A stretch of DNA of 64,000 bases, taken from assembly GCA_021201135.1 (NCBI GenBank), contig JAJQGT010000006.1, positions 685,548 through 749,547 of the forward strand. Direction: 5' to 3'. The notes below the pieces were generated by a model that was given only the letters and a program-made list of their open reading frames with translations, was not told where the DNA came from and ran no database searches. Made by a program: the position numbers and the translations under genes. This DNA is from Oscillospiraceae bacterium (GTDB lineage Bacteria > Bacillota > Clostridia > Oscillospirales > Ruminococcaceae). This document shows positions 37,914 through 47,261 of this stretch, one piece after another; within the stretch, counting starts at the first letter, position 1; every line of letters begins with the position of its first letter.

Positions 37914-38477
37914 TCATAACGTCTTAACCATCGAAATCTCGTCAAGAAGTGTGCCGTCGGCTAATTTGACGGCGTTCGGCTTGTGGGCGACTTCTTTGAA
38001 GCCCATTTTTGTGTAGAGACCGAGCGCCCGGGTGTTGCCCTCGATATAGTCGAGCTCAATCTGCATGATGCCGCCACGCTCATAGGCATTCTTGATAAGC
38101 TCGTTGAACATCGCGGTTCCGATGCCGAGTCCCCAGTACTTTTTGATAAGACCGACGCCGACAGTGGCACGATGGGCAGTTTTGAGGCGGGTGTTGTAGC
38201 TGATAGAGCAGTTCCCGGCAAGCTCGCCGTCGACGAAGCAACAAATCATCAGCTTGTCGGGACTCGAGATATTGTCCCCGATAATCTCTTGCTCCCGCCG
38301 TAAGCCCTCCTCGCCTTCCCATCTTCCCGATTCCCTCGGGTCAGACATGAGAAAATCGGTCTCGGTGGCGGTGGTGAGGAGATAGTCAATCAAAGCCGGG
38401 CAATCGGAGAGCTCGGGACTGCGGAAAACGGCTTCGCGACCGTCTTTAAGGGTTATTGTTTTGGGTGGGAATGTCAT
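37914..38477 (-). CDS. GNAT family N-acetyltransferase
   Basis: 'TVGVGLIKKYWGLGIGTAMFNELIKNAYERGGIMQIELDYIEGNTRALGLYTKMGFKEV'. Confidence 0.92.
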   Translation of the reverse strand: MTFPPKTITLKDGREAVFRSPELSDCPALIDYLLTTATETDFLMSDPRESGRWEGEEGLRREQEIIGDNISSPDKLMICCFVDGELAGNCSISYNTRLKTAHRATVGVGLIKKYWGLGIGTAMFNELIKNAYERGGIMQIELDYIEGNTRALGLYTKMGFKEVAHKPNAVKLADGTLLDEISMVKTL

Positions 38478-38498
38478 AATAATCTTGTCCTTTCTTGC

Positions 38499-38663
38499 GG
38501 AAACCCCTCCACCACCGACTTCGTCGGCGGTCCCCCTCCCCTTTCAGGGGAGGCTTTTACTACTTCTCTCAGAAGCTTTTGGCAGAGCAGCTATAGGCTC
38601 CCTCTGAAATGAAGTTCGCAAGCGAACTTCCGGAGCTGTCGCCGCAGGCGACTGAGGGGTTTC
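38499..38663. repeat. Composite repeat family R1, copy B (full, with nested palindrome)
   Basis: GGAAACCCCTCCACCACCGACTTCGTCGGCGGTCCCCCTCCCCTTTCAGGGGAGGC ... GGCGACTGAGGGGTTTC. Confidence 0.85.
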
Positions 38664-39354
38664 ACCTCTTCTGCCCGTAATACGCATTCGCTCCATGCTT
38701 TCTTAAGTAATGCCTGTCGAGGAGCTCCTGTTGCATGGGCTGAAGGTCGGGATTTAGGGCGTAGGCACGGATTGCCATCTTGGCACATTCCTCTAAGATC
38801 ACGGCGTGGTGAACCGAGTCGACGGCATTCTTGCCCCAAGTGAACGGTCCGTGAGAATGGACGAGGACGGCGGGGATGGCGTCGGGGTCTTTGTCCTTGA
38901 AGGTTTCGATGATGACAAGACCGGTGTTCTTTTCGTATTCGCCGGCGATTTCCTCGGGGGTCATCTTCCTTGTGCAGGGGATTTCGCCATAGAAATAGTC
39001 GCCGTGGGTGGTTCCGAGTGCAGGGATTCCCCTTCCCGCCTGTGCAAACGAGGTCGCATAGGACGAGTGGGTGTGGGTGACGCCGCCGATGTTCGGGAAA
39101 GCCTTGTAGAATTCGACGTGGGTCGGAGTGTCGGACGAAGGATTGAGGTCTCCCTCGACGACTTTGCCATTGAGATCTACAACGACCATGTCTTCCGGCT
39201 TCATCACGTCATACTTAACTCCCGAGGGCTTGATGACGACGAGCCCGCTCTCACGGTCGATTCCCGAGACGTTGCCCCAGGTGAAGGTGACGAGTCCGTA
39301 CTTCGGGAGGAGCATATTAGCCTCCCAGACCTCTTTTTTCAGTTGTTCCAGCAT
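38662..39354 (-). CDS. araD: L-ribulose-5-phosphate 4-epimerase
   Basis: '[29 protein letters not shown]', '[40 protein letters not shown]'; start MLEQ after AAGGAAG. Confidence 0.93.
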   Translation of the reverse strand: MLEQLKKEVWEANMLLPKYGLVTFTWGNVSGIDRESGLVVIKPSGVKYDVMKPEDMVVVDLNGKVVEGDLNPSSDTPTHVEFYKAFPNIGGVTHTHSSYATSFAQAGRGIPALGTTHGDYFYGEIPCTRKMTPEEIAGEYEKNTGLVIIETFKDKDPDAIPAVLVHSHGPFTWGKNAVDSVHHAVILEECAKMAIRAYALNPDLQPMQQELLDRHYLRKHGANAYYGQKR

Positions 39355-39415
39355 AACTAATCTTCCTTTCAATGGTTTTTATAAGTCAACATTTTGCTTT
39401 GATTCTCATATACTG

Positions 39416-39901
39416 TCAATAGTCAACCGTTGCGACGAGTATGCCCTTTTCGTTCGGGAAAATGTCGATGGTGGCATAGGATGCCGGAAAACCGTCCTTC
39501 GGGAGAGCAAGGCTTCCCGGATTGACATAGTAGATGCCGTTGATGTAGTCGCAAGCCCGGCAATGTGTGTGACCATAGACGACGACATCGGCACGGTTCT
39601 GGTATGCAAGCTCCTGCAGGCTTTCGAGCCCGTACTTGACGTGGTGGAGGTGACCGTGTGTGAGAATGATCTTCTTCCCGGCGGCTTCGACCACCTGAAT
39701 CGGGACGTCATAGCAAGTATAGTCACAGTTACCGGGAACGGTGACGAGCTTGACATCCGGGAACATCTCGGAAATATTGCGGACATCTTTCAGAACATCT
39801 CCCGCGAAGAGATAGATGTCGGTTGTGTCCTTGGTTCTATTTATCAGATCCTCGACCCGGGCATGGAGACCATGGGAGTCGGAGAAGGCAATTATTCGCA
39901 T
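39416..39901 (-). CDS. MJ0936/YfcE-type phosphodiesterase
   Basis: 'MRIIAFSDSHGLHARVEDLI', 'YLFAGDVLKD', 'VPGNCDY', 'ILTHGHLHHVKYG', 'VVVYGHTH'. Confidence 0.92.
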   Translation of the reverse strand: MRIIAFSDSHGLHARVEDLINRTKDTTDIYLFAGDVLKDVRNISEMFPDVKLVTVPGNCDYTCYDVPIQVVEAAGKKIILTHGHLHHVKYGLESLQELAYQNRADVVVYGHTHCRACDYINGIYYVNPGSLALPKDGFPASYATIDIFPNEKGILVATVDY

Positions 39902-39915
39902 TACAACACCTCTGG

Positions 39916-39973
39916 GGAAACCCCTCCACCACCGGCTTTGCCGGCGGTCCCCCTCCCCTTTCAGGGGAGGCTT
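39916..39973. repeat. Composite repeat family R1, copy C (left half only)
   Basis: GGAAACCCCTCCACCACCGGCTTTGCCGGCGGTCCCCCTCCCCTTTCAGGGGAGGCTT. Confidence 0.85.
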
Positions 39974-40051
39974 AATTTCACGATTACACACTTTATAATA
40001 GCACAATATGAGGTTTTGTGCAACCTAAATTTTAGCACTTGGAGGTGCGAT

Positions 40052-40297
40052 ATGAATCTTAGTGACAGGCAGATTGAATATCTTATCAAGAACGCTTCGG
40101 CAAAATTGGGCGTGAGTGAGGAACAGCTTCGGACCGAGCTTAAAAACGGGACGTTTGACAGGCTCTTGGGCTCTCTTCCGAAAAACGAGGCGCAAAGACT
40201 GACGGCGGCGCTTTCGAACCCGGCGACGGCGCAGGCGGTGCTCTCGAGCCCGCAGGCGAAGGAGCTTATGAAAAAGCTCTTCCCCGACAACAAATAG
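40052..40297 (+). CDS. Small protein of unknown function
   Basis: 'MNLSDRQIEYLIKNASAKLGVSEEQLRTELKNGTFDRLL...MKKLFPDNK'; SD GGAGGTG. Confidence 0.75.
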   Translation: MNLSDRQIEYLIKNASAKLGVSEEQLRTELKNGTFDRLLGSLPKNEAQRLTAALSNPATAQAVLSSPQAKELMKKLFPDNK

Positions 40298-40327
40298 CAC
40301 TCAGAATAAGCCAAAGGAGGTGGCGGC

Positions 40328-40681
40328 GTGGACGACTTTGCAGAGAAAATAAGTCAGGTGCTTTCGGACGAAGAGAGCATGAAGCAGATTGGCGAGCTTG
40401 CCGCCATGCTCGGGCTGTCTCCCGATGGGAGTCCTCAGCCGGAAGCTCCGAAGACTCCCGATAATCTTGATATGAGCGCAATTTCGGGGCTGATGCAGAA
40501 GATGAAGGGCTTTCAGCCGGACGACGACAACACAAGGTTCCTTCTGGCGCTCCGTCCGCTTCTGGGCGAGGAAAAGCAGAATAAAATCGACCGTGCGGTG
40601 AAGGTTCTGAGGCTCTTGAATCTCCTGCCGCTCATCAGCGAAAGCGGTCTATTGGGAGGCGATTTCTTTGCCGGACTCTGA
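40328..40681 (+). CDS. Small protein of unknown function (GTG start)
   Basis: SD AAAGGAGGTGG before GTG; 117 aa 'MDDFAEKISQVLSDEESMKQIGELAAMLG...'. Confidence 0.75.
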   Translation: MDDFAEKISQVLSDEESMKQIGELAAMLGLSPDGSPQPEAPKTPDNLDMSAISGLMQKMKGFQPDDDNTRFLLALRPLLGEEKQNKIDRAVKVLRLLNLLPLISESGLLGGDFFAGL

Positions 40682-40979
40682 GTTTTCGAGAATGCAACAG
40701 GAAGCCTTAGAGCGCATGCGGGAGATGCAACGCCGCTCAAGGACGGTAGTGAATCCACCGCCGGAGCCGGCTCCCGAGCCTCCACCGCCCCCTCCGCCCG
40801 CTCCTCCCCGATCAGCTTTTCAGCCAAACTTAAACGTCAACAACCTGTTTCAGAACATCTTAGGCGACGGCTTGAAGCTCGATTCGGAGAAGGCGCTTAT
40901 ACTTATGATGCTGTTTGTGCTGTATAAAAATAAGGCGGATATAAAGTTGCTTATTGCGCTTGGGTATTTGCTGCTGTAA
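40668..40979 (+). CDS. Proline-rich small protein of unknown function (TTG start)
   Basis: GGGAGG before TTG; 'NPPPEPAPEPPPPPPPAPPRSAFQPNLNVNNLFQNILG...LILMMLFVLYKNKADIKLLIALGYLLL'. Confidence 0.7.
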   Translation: MPDSEFSRMQQEALERMREMQRRSRTVVNPPPEPAPEPPPPPPPAPPRSAFQPNLNVNNLFQNILGDGLKLDSEKALILMMLFVLYKNKADIKLLIALGYLLL

Positions 40980-41139
40980 ACCCCTCCACCACCGCCTTCG
41001 GCGGCGGTCCCGGTTTGCGAAGCAAACTGTCTCCCCATTTCAGGTGAGGCTTTGACTGCCTCTTTCAAAGGCTTTTGAGAGAAGGAAAATAGGCTCCCCT
41101 GAAAGGGGAGCTGGCGCCGAAGGCGACTGAGGGGTTTCC
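40978..41139. repeat. Composite repeat family R1, copy D (full, with nested palindrome)
   Basis: AAACCCCTCCACCACCGCCTTCGGCGGCGGTCCC...GGCTCCCCTGAAAGGGGAGCTGGCGCCGAAGGCGACTGAGGGGTTTCC. Confidence 0.85.
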
Positions 41140-41141
41140 CC

Positions 41142-41170
41142 TTGACAAACTCTCCGATTGCATGTACAAT
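41142..41170 (+). promoter_or_regulatory. Sigma-70 promoter of the FTR-like/trx operon
   Basis: TTGACA-N17-TACAAT, beginning 2 nt after repeat copy D. Confidence 0.78.
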
Positions 41171-41207
41171 ATCCTTAAGGGCAAACTAAGATTATTCGCC
41201 CGAAAGG

Positions 41208-41414
41208 ATGTCGAAAATGAAGCTGTACTACAACAAGGACGAGAAGATTGTCGAGGCTATCAGGAAGGGGCTTCTCAAAAAAGAGGGTCATTGCCCCTGC
41301 AAGTTAGAGATGAGCGAGGACACCATGTGCATGTGCAAAGAGTTTCGCGAGCAGGTCGCCGACCCTGAATTTGAGGGCTACTGCCACTGCAGGCTCTATT
41401 ATAAGGAAAAGTAA
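41208..41414 (+). CDS. Ferredoxin-thioredoxin reductase catalytic subunit-like protein
   Basis: 'GHCPCKLEMSEDTMCMCKEFREQVADPEFEGYCHCRLYYK' (CPC...CMC...CHC). Confidence 0.82.
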   Translation: MSKMKLYYNKDEKIVEAIRKGLLKKEGHCPCKLEMSEDTMCMCKEFREQVADPEFEGYCHCRLYYKEK

Positions 41415-41432
41415 AAGAAAGGATGATTCAAA

Positions 41433-41741
41433 ATGCTGACTGTTCTTACTAATGAAAATTTTGATGCTGAGGTTATGAGTTCCGAGAAGCCGGTTATTAT
41501 CGACTTCTGGGCTGAATGGTGCGGACCGTGCAGAATGATGTCCCCCATCGTCGACGAAATCGCCGAGGAGCACGAGGAGTATAAAGTCTGCAAGTGCAAC
41601 GTCGACGAAGCCGGCGAGCTTGCGAACAGGTTCAAAGTCACCGCCATTCCGACCATCGTCATGATTAAAAACGGCGAACTTGCCGCAACCTCGGTTGGGT
41701 ATATGGAAAAAGAGGAGCTTCTCCAACAGCTCACCAAGTAA
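41433..41741 (+). CDS. trxA: Thioredoxin
   Basis: 'VIIDFWAEWCGPCRMMSPIVDEIAEE', 'FKVTAIPTIVMIKNGE'. Confidence 0.96.
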   Translation: MLTVLTNENFDAEVMSSEKPVIIDFWAEWCGPCRMMSPIVDEIAEEHEEYKVCKCNVDEAGELANRFKVTAIPTIVMIKNGELAATSVGYMEKEELLQQLTK

Positions 41742-41751
41742 AACCGCATTA

Positions 41752-41785
41752 AAAAAGCCGTCCCGATTGATTTCGGAACGGCTTT
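41752..41785. terminator. Terminator between convergent trx and EF-G-like genes
   Basis: AAAAAAGCCGTCCCGATTGATTTCGGAACGGCTTTT. Confidence 0.8.
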
Positions 41786-41800
41786 TATTATTACTGAGAA

Positions 41801-43870
41801 TTACTCTTCATCCGTCTTAAACTCTGCAATAACTGCATCAACGAGGTTCGAGGGGAGCTGGTCATAGCGGAGCTTTTCGAGGGTGAATTCGCCCATGCCT
41901 CTGGTCATCTGGCGGACGACCATGGCGAAGTCGTGGGTTTCAGACTCGGGAATCTCGGCGGTGATGGTCGTTAAACCCTTCTTGCCGGCGGGGTTCATGC
42001 CGAGGACTCTGCCTCTTCTCTTATTGAGCTCTCCCATCATGTCGCCGGTGTTCTCATCGGGAACTGTTACCTCGAGGCTGTCAATCGGTTCGAGGAGAAC
42101 GGGGTTCGCCTGCTTCATGCCTTCCTTGAAGGCGATGGAAGCCGCCATCTTGAAGGACATTTCGGAGGAGTCAACCGGGTGATAGGAGCCGTCGACCAAA
42201 GTCGCCTTGACGCCGACAACCGGGAATCCTGCAAGGACGCCCTTCTTCATGCAGTCCTGAAGACCCTTCTCGACTGCCGGGAAGAAGTTACGCGGAACTG
42301 CGCCGCCGAAGACGTTCTCTTCGAAGACAAGCTCGTCGCTGTCGCAGGGCTCGAACTCAATCCAGACGTCGCCGTACTGACCGTGACCGCCGGACTGCTT
42401 CTTGTGTCTGCCCTGAACCTTGCACTTCTTGCGGATGGTTTCCTTATAGGAGACCTTCGGAACGGAGGTGATGACATCGACGCCGAAGCCGGTCTTGAGC
42501 TTCGAGAGGGTCGAATCTATATGCTGTTCTCCGAGACCGGAGAGAATCTGCTCGAAGGTGGTGTCGTCCTGCTTGTAGGTGAGGGAGAGGTCTTCCTCAA
42601 GGAGCCTCTGCATAGCGCCGGAAATCTTCGACTCGTCACCCTGGGTCTTTGCCTTGACGCAGACGGAATAGCAGGGCTTCGGGAAGGAAATCTTCGGGAA
42701 GGAAACAACACGGGAAGCGTCGCAGATGGTGTCGTTTGTGTTTATCGACATCTTGGTTGCGACGACGATATCGCCCGCAGTTGCGAACTGGACTTCAACC
42801 TGCTTCTTGCCGACGAGATTGAGGAGCTTGCCGACCTTTTCGGTTCCGCCGGTGGTGGCGTTGACAATTTCCTTGCCGCTTTCAAGCTTGCCGGATATAA
42901 CCTTGATGAAGGACATCTTTCCGACGAACGGGTCGGCAACGGTCTTGAAGACGAATGCGGAAAGGGGTGCGTCGTTGTCGTGGGCAATGCTTACTTCGTT
43001 GCCGTCGGCATCGGTAGCCTTGACGTCGCCCAATTCATGAGGAGACGGGAGAAGCTTTGCGATATAGTCTATAAGGATATCCACGCCTGCGAGGTCAAGA
43101 GACGAAACGCAGGTAACAGGGGTGATCATGCCGCTTGCAATGCCGTTGTGAATGCCGTCGACGAGCTCTTCGTGGGTGAACTTCTCACCGTCGAGGAACT
43201 TCATCATCAGCTCCTCATCGGTCTCGGCGACTGCCTCGCTCATAGCCTCGATAAGACCGTCGATACGGTATGTAGGCTCGGGCTCGCCGGCATCCATAAG
43301 CTCGCCCTTGGGACCGTACTTATAGTTCTTCATTGCAAGCAAATCATAGTAGGAAACAATCTTGTTGTCCTTGATGAGCGGAACGACAATCGGACAGACG
43401 GTCGAGCCGAATTCTGTCTTCAGGTTTGTAAGGACGTTCGAGAAGTTTGCATTCTCGTCGTCAATCTTTGTTACAACGAACATGTGCGGGGTCTTATGAG
43501 CCATTGCGTTGTCATAAGCCTTCTTTGTTCCGACATGAATACCGGACTTGGCGGATACCGTTATGAGCATACAATCAGCGGCATATGCGCCCTCAACAAC
43601 TCCTCCGGCATAGTCGAAAAGACCGGGGGTATCAAGGATATTTACCTTCACGCCATCCTTCTCATAGTAGGAAAGCGAAGTATAGATTGAGCACTTCTTG
43701 GAAATCTCTATCGGAGTATAGTCGGAGACGGTGTTGCCGTCCGCAACCTTTCCCAAACGGTCGGTTACGCCTGCTTTGTAGAGAATTGCCTCGCAAAGTG
43801 CGGTCTTGCCCGAGCCGGAATGTCCTGCCAAGGTGATATTTTTGATATGTGCGCTGTCGTAGGTTTTCAA
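41801..43870 (-). CDS. Elongation factor G-like GTPase (EF-G homolog)
   Basis: 'NITLAGHSGSGKTALCEAILYKAG', 'VNILDTPGLFDYAGG', 'RRGRVLGMNPAGKKGLTTITAEIPESETHDFAMVVRQMTRGMGEF'. Confidence 0.93.
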   Translation of the reverse strand: MKTYDSAHIKNITLAGHSGSGKTALCEAILYKAGVTDRLGKVADGNTVSDYTPIEISKKCSIYTSLSYYEKDGVKVNILDTPGLFDYAGGVVEGAYAADCMLITVSAKSGIHVGTKKAYDNAMAHKTPHMFVVTKIDDENANFSNVLTNLKTEFGSTVCPIVVPLIKDNKIVSYYDLLAMKNYKYGPKGELMDAGEPEPTYRIDGLIEAMSEAVAETDEELMMKFLDGEKFTHEELVDGIHNGIASGMITPVTCVSSLDLAGVDILIDYIAKLLPSPHELGDVKATDADGNEVSIAHDNDAPLSAFVFKTVADPFVGKMSFIKVISGKLESGKEIVNATTGGTEKVGKLLNLVGKKQVEVQFATAGDIVVATKMSINTNDTICDASRVVSFPKISFPKPCYSVCVKAKTQGDESKISGAMQRLLEEDLSLTYKQDDTTFEQILSGLGEQHIDSTLSKLKTGFGVDVITSVPKVSYKETIRKKCKVQGRHKKQSGGHGQYGDVWIEFEPCDSDELVFEENVFGGAVPRNFFPAVEKGLQDCMKKGVLAGFPVVGVKATLVDGSYHPVDSSEMSFKMAASIAFKEGMKQANPVLLEPIDSLEVTVPDENTGDMMGELNKRRGRVLGMNPAGKKGLTTITAEIPESETHDFAMVVRQMTRGMGEFTLEKLRYDQLPSNLVDAVIAEFKTDEE

Positions 43871-44106
43871 GTTAATCTCTCCATTCTGTTATACTGTCGG
43901 CTGCACAATGTTCGCATCGGTTAGTTCGAATTGAACAATAAAAACACGCTTCCCAACTATTATATAACATTTTCGCACAAATAGCAATACCAAATTTCAG
44001 ATTTGTTTTTTGTGCAACTTGCACAAGTGTGCAACTGCACAACTTTACAAACAAGTTCGCCGATGGCGAACTTCGGGAGATTTGCTTCGCAAACTCCCAC
44101 TGGGGT

Positions 44107-45123
44107 TTACCTTCGCTTGTTTACAGTGATTATTGTAGCCGCTATTGCCATCGGCAGGAGCGCAATAGCGACGCCGGTTGTCGGGTTTTCGGCGGCTTTA
44201 GCGTCTTCAGCGGTCGACGTTTCGGTTTCGGTCTCTGCTTCGGACGGGGCGGCGACGGTTTCATAGGCGGACAGCATCGCCTCCGCAATGGTGGCGTGCC
44301 CGGTGGCGTTCGGGTGGAAGTCGAAGTTCATGGTGAGAAGATTGACATTCGTAGCAACTCCGGCGGAGTATACGTCCACAACAACGACATTGTCGCTCAT
44401 AGCGTCAACCTGAGTGAGGAGCGCATTGAATGCGGTCACGGCGGTGTCAAACAGGGTGCTCATCGCCGCATAATCCTCTAAGACAGCAAGAGACGCATAC
44501 GGGTTATACTGGTTTGCGAGAAGAATAATCGCGTCGCTGTTCACCGAGAGAATGTGGGTGATAATCGACTGGATATCCGCAATAGCGGTTGTTCCCGCTC
44601 CGGACACTGCGGCTACCGCCTCGGCGATTCCCTCGTCGGATGTCAGAAGCGACAAAACCGTCGAAATCTCTTCCTGATAGGAAGTGCCGTCGGTGAACCA
44701 TGTCTGGACATCGGTGACGGTCAAATCCGTTCCGAAGGTGGCGTTATAGAGGTCCAAAAGATACTGATAGAAAGCGTGCAACAGATCGTTGCCGCCGATG
44801 GTGATGGTCACGACGTCGACCATCGAAAGATACGAGTCATACTCCCCGGTCTCAAGGGTTTCCGCAAGGGTCGCGGCAGTCAAGCCGGAGACGCCGTAGT
44901 TGATGGTGGTCGCGCCGATTTCCTCACCGAAAAGCGAGACAAAGCTCTCGGTGTCCGGGTCGGAAAGCCCGAAGCCCGCCGTGATACTGTCGCCGAGGGC
45001 GAGATATGTGGTCGTGTTCCGCGAGCTGATGAGCATATTCGACGCAAAAACTGTATTCGTCAGCATGCACCCGGCAAAGACCATCGCCAACGCTATGCTG
45101 AATATTCTTCTGATTGTTTTCAT
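44107..45123 (-). CDS. SGNH/GDSL hydrolase with C-terminal sortase-like signal
   Basis: 'YLALGDSITAGFGL', 'ITIGGNDLL', 'FHPNATGHATIAEAM', C-terminus 'NPTTGVAIALLPMAIAATIITVNKRR'; SD AAGGAGG before MKTIRR. Confidence 0.88.
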   Translation of the reverse strand: MKTIRRIFSIALAMVFAGCMLTNTVFASNMLISSRNTTTYLALGDSITAGFGLSDPDTESFVSLFGEEIGATTINYGVSGLTAATLAETLETGEYDSYLSMVDVVTITIGGNDLLHAFYQYLLDLYNATFGTDLTVTDVQTWFTDGTSYQEEISTVLSLLTSDEGIAEAVAAVSGAGTTAIADIQSIITHILSVNSDAIILLANQYNPYASLAVLEDYAAMSTLFDTAVTAFNALLTQVDAMSDNVVVVDVYSAGVATNVNLLTMNFDFHPNATGHATIAEAMLSAYETVAAPSEAETETETSTAEDAKAAENPTTGVAIALLPMAIAATIITVNKRR

Positions 45124-45201
45124 TGAAGGTACCTCCTTTTTATACGGGAGACAAAAAACAGAAAATCTCCCCACGTTTGTTTATCGGTCCGAACGCAGGC
45201 A

Positions 45202-47145
45202 CTACTCACCGTCTGTCCATATCTGATTGAATACTTCTTCGGTTATCGCTTTGTATGGGTTGCCGTCTGCATCAAACAGTGCTTCGTTGTAGCAAGCGCT
45301 TCCCTGTGCCTCCGATACGGTTGAATTTGCAAGGTCATATTCTGCGGCAGGGGTATTAATCCAGCCGGAGCCTTCGCTTGCCCATGTGTCAGACGACGTC
45401 AGTATCCATGCAGGCTCCCAATAGAAGGTTCCGATGCAGTAGTCAATCTGCGCCGCAGCTTCGTTCAAGACAGTTATCGCCTGAACCTGACCGTCCTCGC
45501 TCGGCGTGCCGAACACATCCTCAACTTCATCACCATAGGCACCGCTTGTGCCGTAGGAATACTCTGCAATCATTGTGAGCTTTCCGAAAGCCTGAGCCAC
45601 GCCGTTCAAAGATTCGGTCAGATTTTCAAGCGTTCCGTGCCAGAAAGGATAGTAGGAAGACGAGAAGATATCATAATCCGCACCTGCCGCTGCAAGCATA
45701 TTTGCGTATCCGTAGTAGGTTGTCGGGTCGGGGCTTGTGAAACGCACAGCGATTAAAATGCTGTCGTCAAACTCCCTTACAGCCTCACAGCCTGCCGCAA
45801 TAAGCTGAGCAATATTTTCCATTCCGCTTTCACCGGCAAGGTAACTGTTGGTCTCGTTTCCAACCGAAACGATGCCGATATCAACACCGGTTGCGGCGAT
45901 TTGCTCGAGTGCTTCCGTTGTGTATTCGGCAATAGCGGCTTGCTTTTCTTCAAGTGAATAATCCGCCCACGCCTTGGGAGCATAGGAGCGGCTCGGGTCG
46001 CTCCAGAAATCGGAATAATGGAAATCAACATACAGAGTCAAGCCGAGCTCAGCGCATCTTTCGGCAATCTCGCATGTGTATGCAAGGTCACACACTCCGC
46101 CGCCGTAGCTGTTTTCGGGAGTCTTTTCTTCGCCTTCGGCATATGGGTCGTTCCACACTCTGACACGGACATAGTTTACCCCCGCATCCTTCAGAATGGC
46201 GAGCAAATCTTCTTCCTCACCGTCTGCGTTATAGTAAACAACTCCGCTCTTTTCAAGGGAAATAAGCGATGAGACGTCGACACCCTTAATCCAATCTCCG
46301 TCATTTATAACGGTTCCGTTGTATGTGATGCCGCTGAAGTCTATTGAGCCAGAACCCGTTGCGCCAACCTCCTGAATATCCCAGTTTGCTTCTTCAGGTG
46401 AAACGCCGTAATCCTCCGAAGCTCCACCCAATGGGTCATCACTTGAAGAATCTGAGGCACTTGCTTCGCCGCTCACACCGGCATTGCTTGCTTCAATCGA
46501 ATCCTTTTCGCTTGCGGCTACAAATACCACATTATCAATGTCTCCCCAGTCATTGGCTCCGAGTTCACCGGAAATCCGAATCGTGACAACATCGCCCGCT
46601 TCAACAACGATTTCATCGGTAATCGCCGTCGTCCAAACGTCCCAGTCGAGAGTCGGCGTGATATCCAGAACGGCGACTTCTACATCATTGACGAGTACAT
46701 AAAACGTCAGTGTTCCCTCAAAAGTGCTCGATCCTTCATAGTAAATTCCACCTACATATGTACCCGCTTCTTCAACAAGTATATACTGCGACAGCGTAAA
46801 CGAGCCTCCGGCATAGGAATACATCTTGGCGAAATACGAAGTGTTTACGGTCGCCCAATCATCTGTCTGAACGTTCACAACGCCGCTCGACGATTCCTCG
46901 ACCGTCCAGCCTTCAAAATCCTGTGTTTCGAAGTCGCCGTTTACCAGTTCTGAATGGTATTCGATTGTTTCAGCAATCGTTTCCGCAGACGCATCCGTGT
47001 CAGTGTCGGCAACTGCTTCAACAGTTGTTTCCTCCGTTGTAATCGCATCATCATTGCTTTGTGAGCCACAACCTGTCATCGTAAAAACAAGTACGAGCGA
47101 TAGCATGAGAGCGATGATTCTATTAAGATTATTTCGTTTTTTCAT
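45202..47145 (-). CDS. Lipoprotein arabinogalactan endo-beta-1,4-galactanase (GH53) with N-terminal CBM-like domain
   Basis: Lipobox 'VFTMTGCG'; 'FIKGVDVSSL'-like 'WIKGVDVSSLISLEKSGVVYY', 'YVRVRVWNDPYAEG', 'VDFHYSDFWSDPSRSYAPKAW', 'IVSVGNETN'. Confidence 0.92.
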   Translation of the reverse strand: MKKRNNLNRIIALMLSLVLVFTMTGCGSQSNDDAITTEETTVEAVADTDTDASAETIAETIEYHSELVNGDFETQDFEGWTVEESSSGVVNVQTDDWATVNTSYFAKMYSYAGGSFTLSQYILVEEAGTYVGGIYYEGSSTFEGTLTFYVLVNDVEVAVLDITPTLDWDVWTTAITDEIVVEAGDVVTIRISGELGANDWGDIDNVVFVAASEKDSIEASNAGVSGEASASDSSSDDPLGGASEDYGVSPEEANWDIQEVGATGSGSIDFSGITYNGTVINDGDWIKGVDVSSLISLEKSGVVYYNADGEEEDLLAILKDAGVNYVRVRVWNDPYAEGEEKTPENSYGGGVCDLAYTCEIAERCAELGLTLYVDFHYSDFWSDPSRSYAPKAWADYSLEEKQAAIAEYTTEALEQIAATGVDIGIVSVGNETNSYLAGESGMENIAQLIAAGCEAVREFDDSILIAVRFTSPDPTTYYGYANMLAAAGADYDIFSSSYYPFWHGTLENLTESLNGVAQAFGKLTMIAEYSYGTSGAYGDEVEDVFGTPSEDGQVQAITVLNEAAAQIDYCIGTFYWEPAWILTSSDTWASEGSGWINTPAAEYDLANSTVSEAQGSACYNEALFDADGNPYKAITEEVFNQIWTDGE

Positions 47146-47261
47146 GTCAGTCTCCTCAACTTTATTTTTGAATAATTTTTATTATAGCAAGAATTTGTGG
47201 AGAAGTCAACAATCTTTTATGCTGATATTGTGGATTTATAGAAAATTTTGCACAAAAAAGT

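Noticed and set aside
39128-40297. 389-aa plus-strand ORF
   Set aside because: Only the last 81 codons (from 40052, with SD) look coding; the rest is antisense to araD and the phosphodiesterase and crosses repeat copy C.
41162-41368. 68-aa ORF 'MYNILKGKLRLFARKDVENEAVLQQGREDCRGYQEG...'
   Set aside because: Out of frame with the better-supported FTR-like CDS (41208..41414) and begins in the promoter -10 region.
42179-43690. 503-aa plus-strand ORF
   Set aside because: Lies wholly antisense to the clearly recognisable EF-G-like gene; no family motifs, a shadow ORF of GC-rich codon usage.
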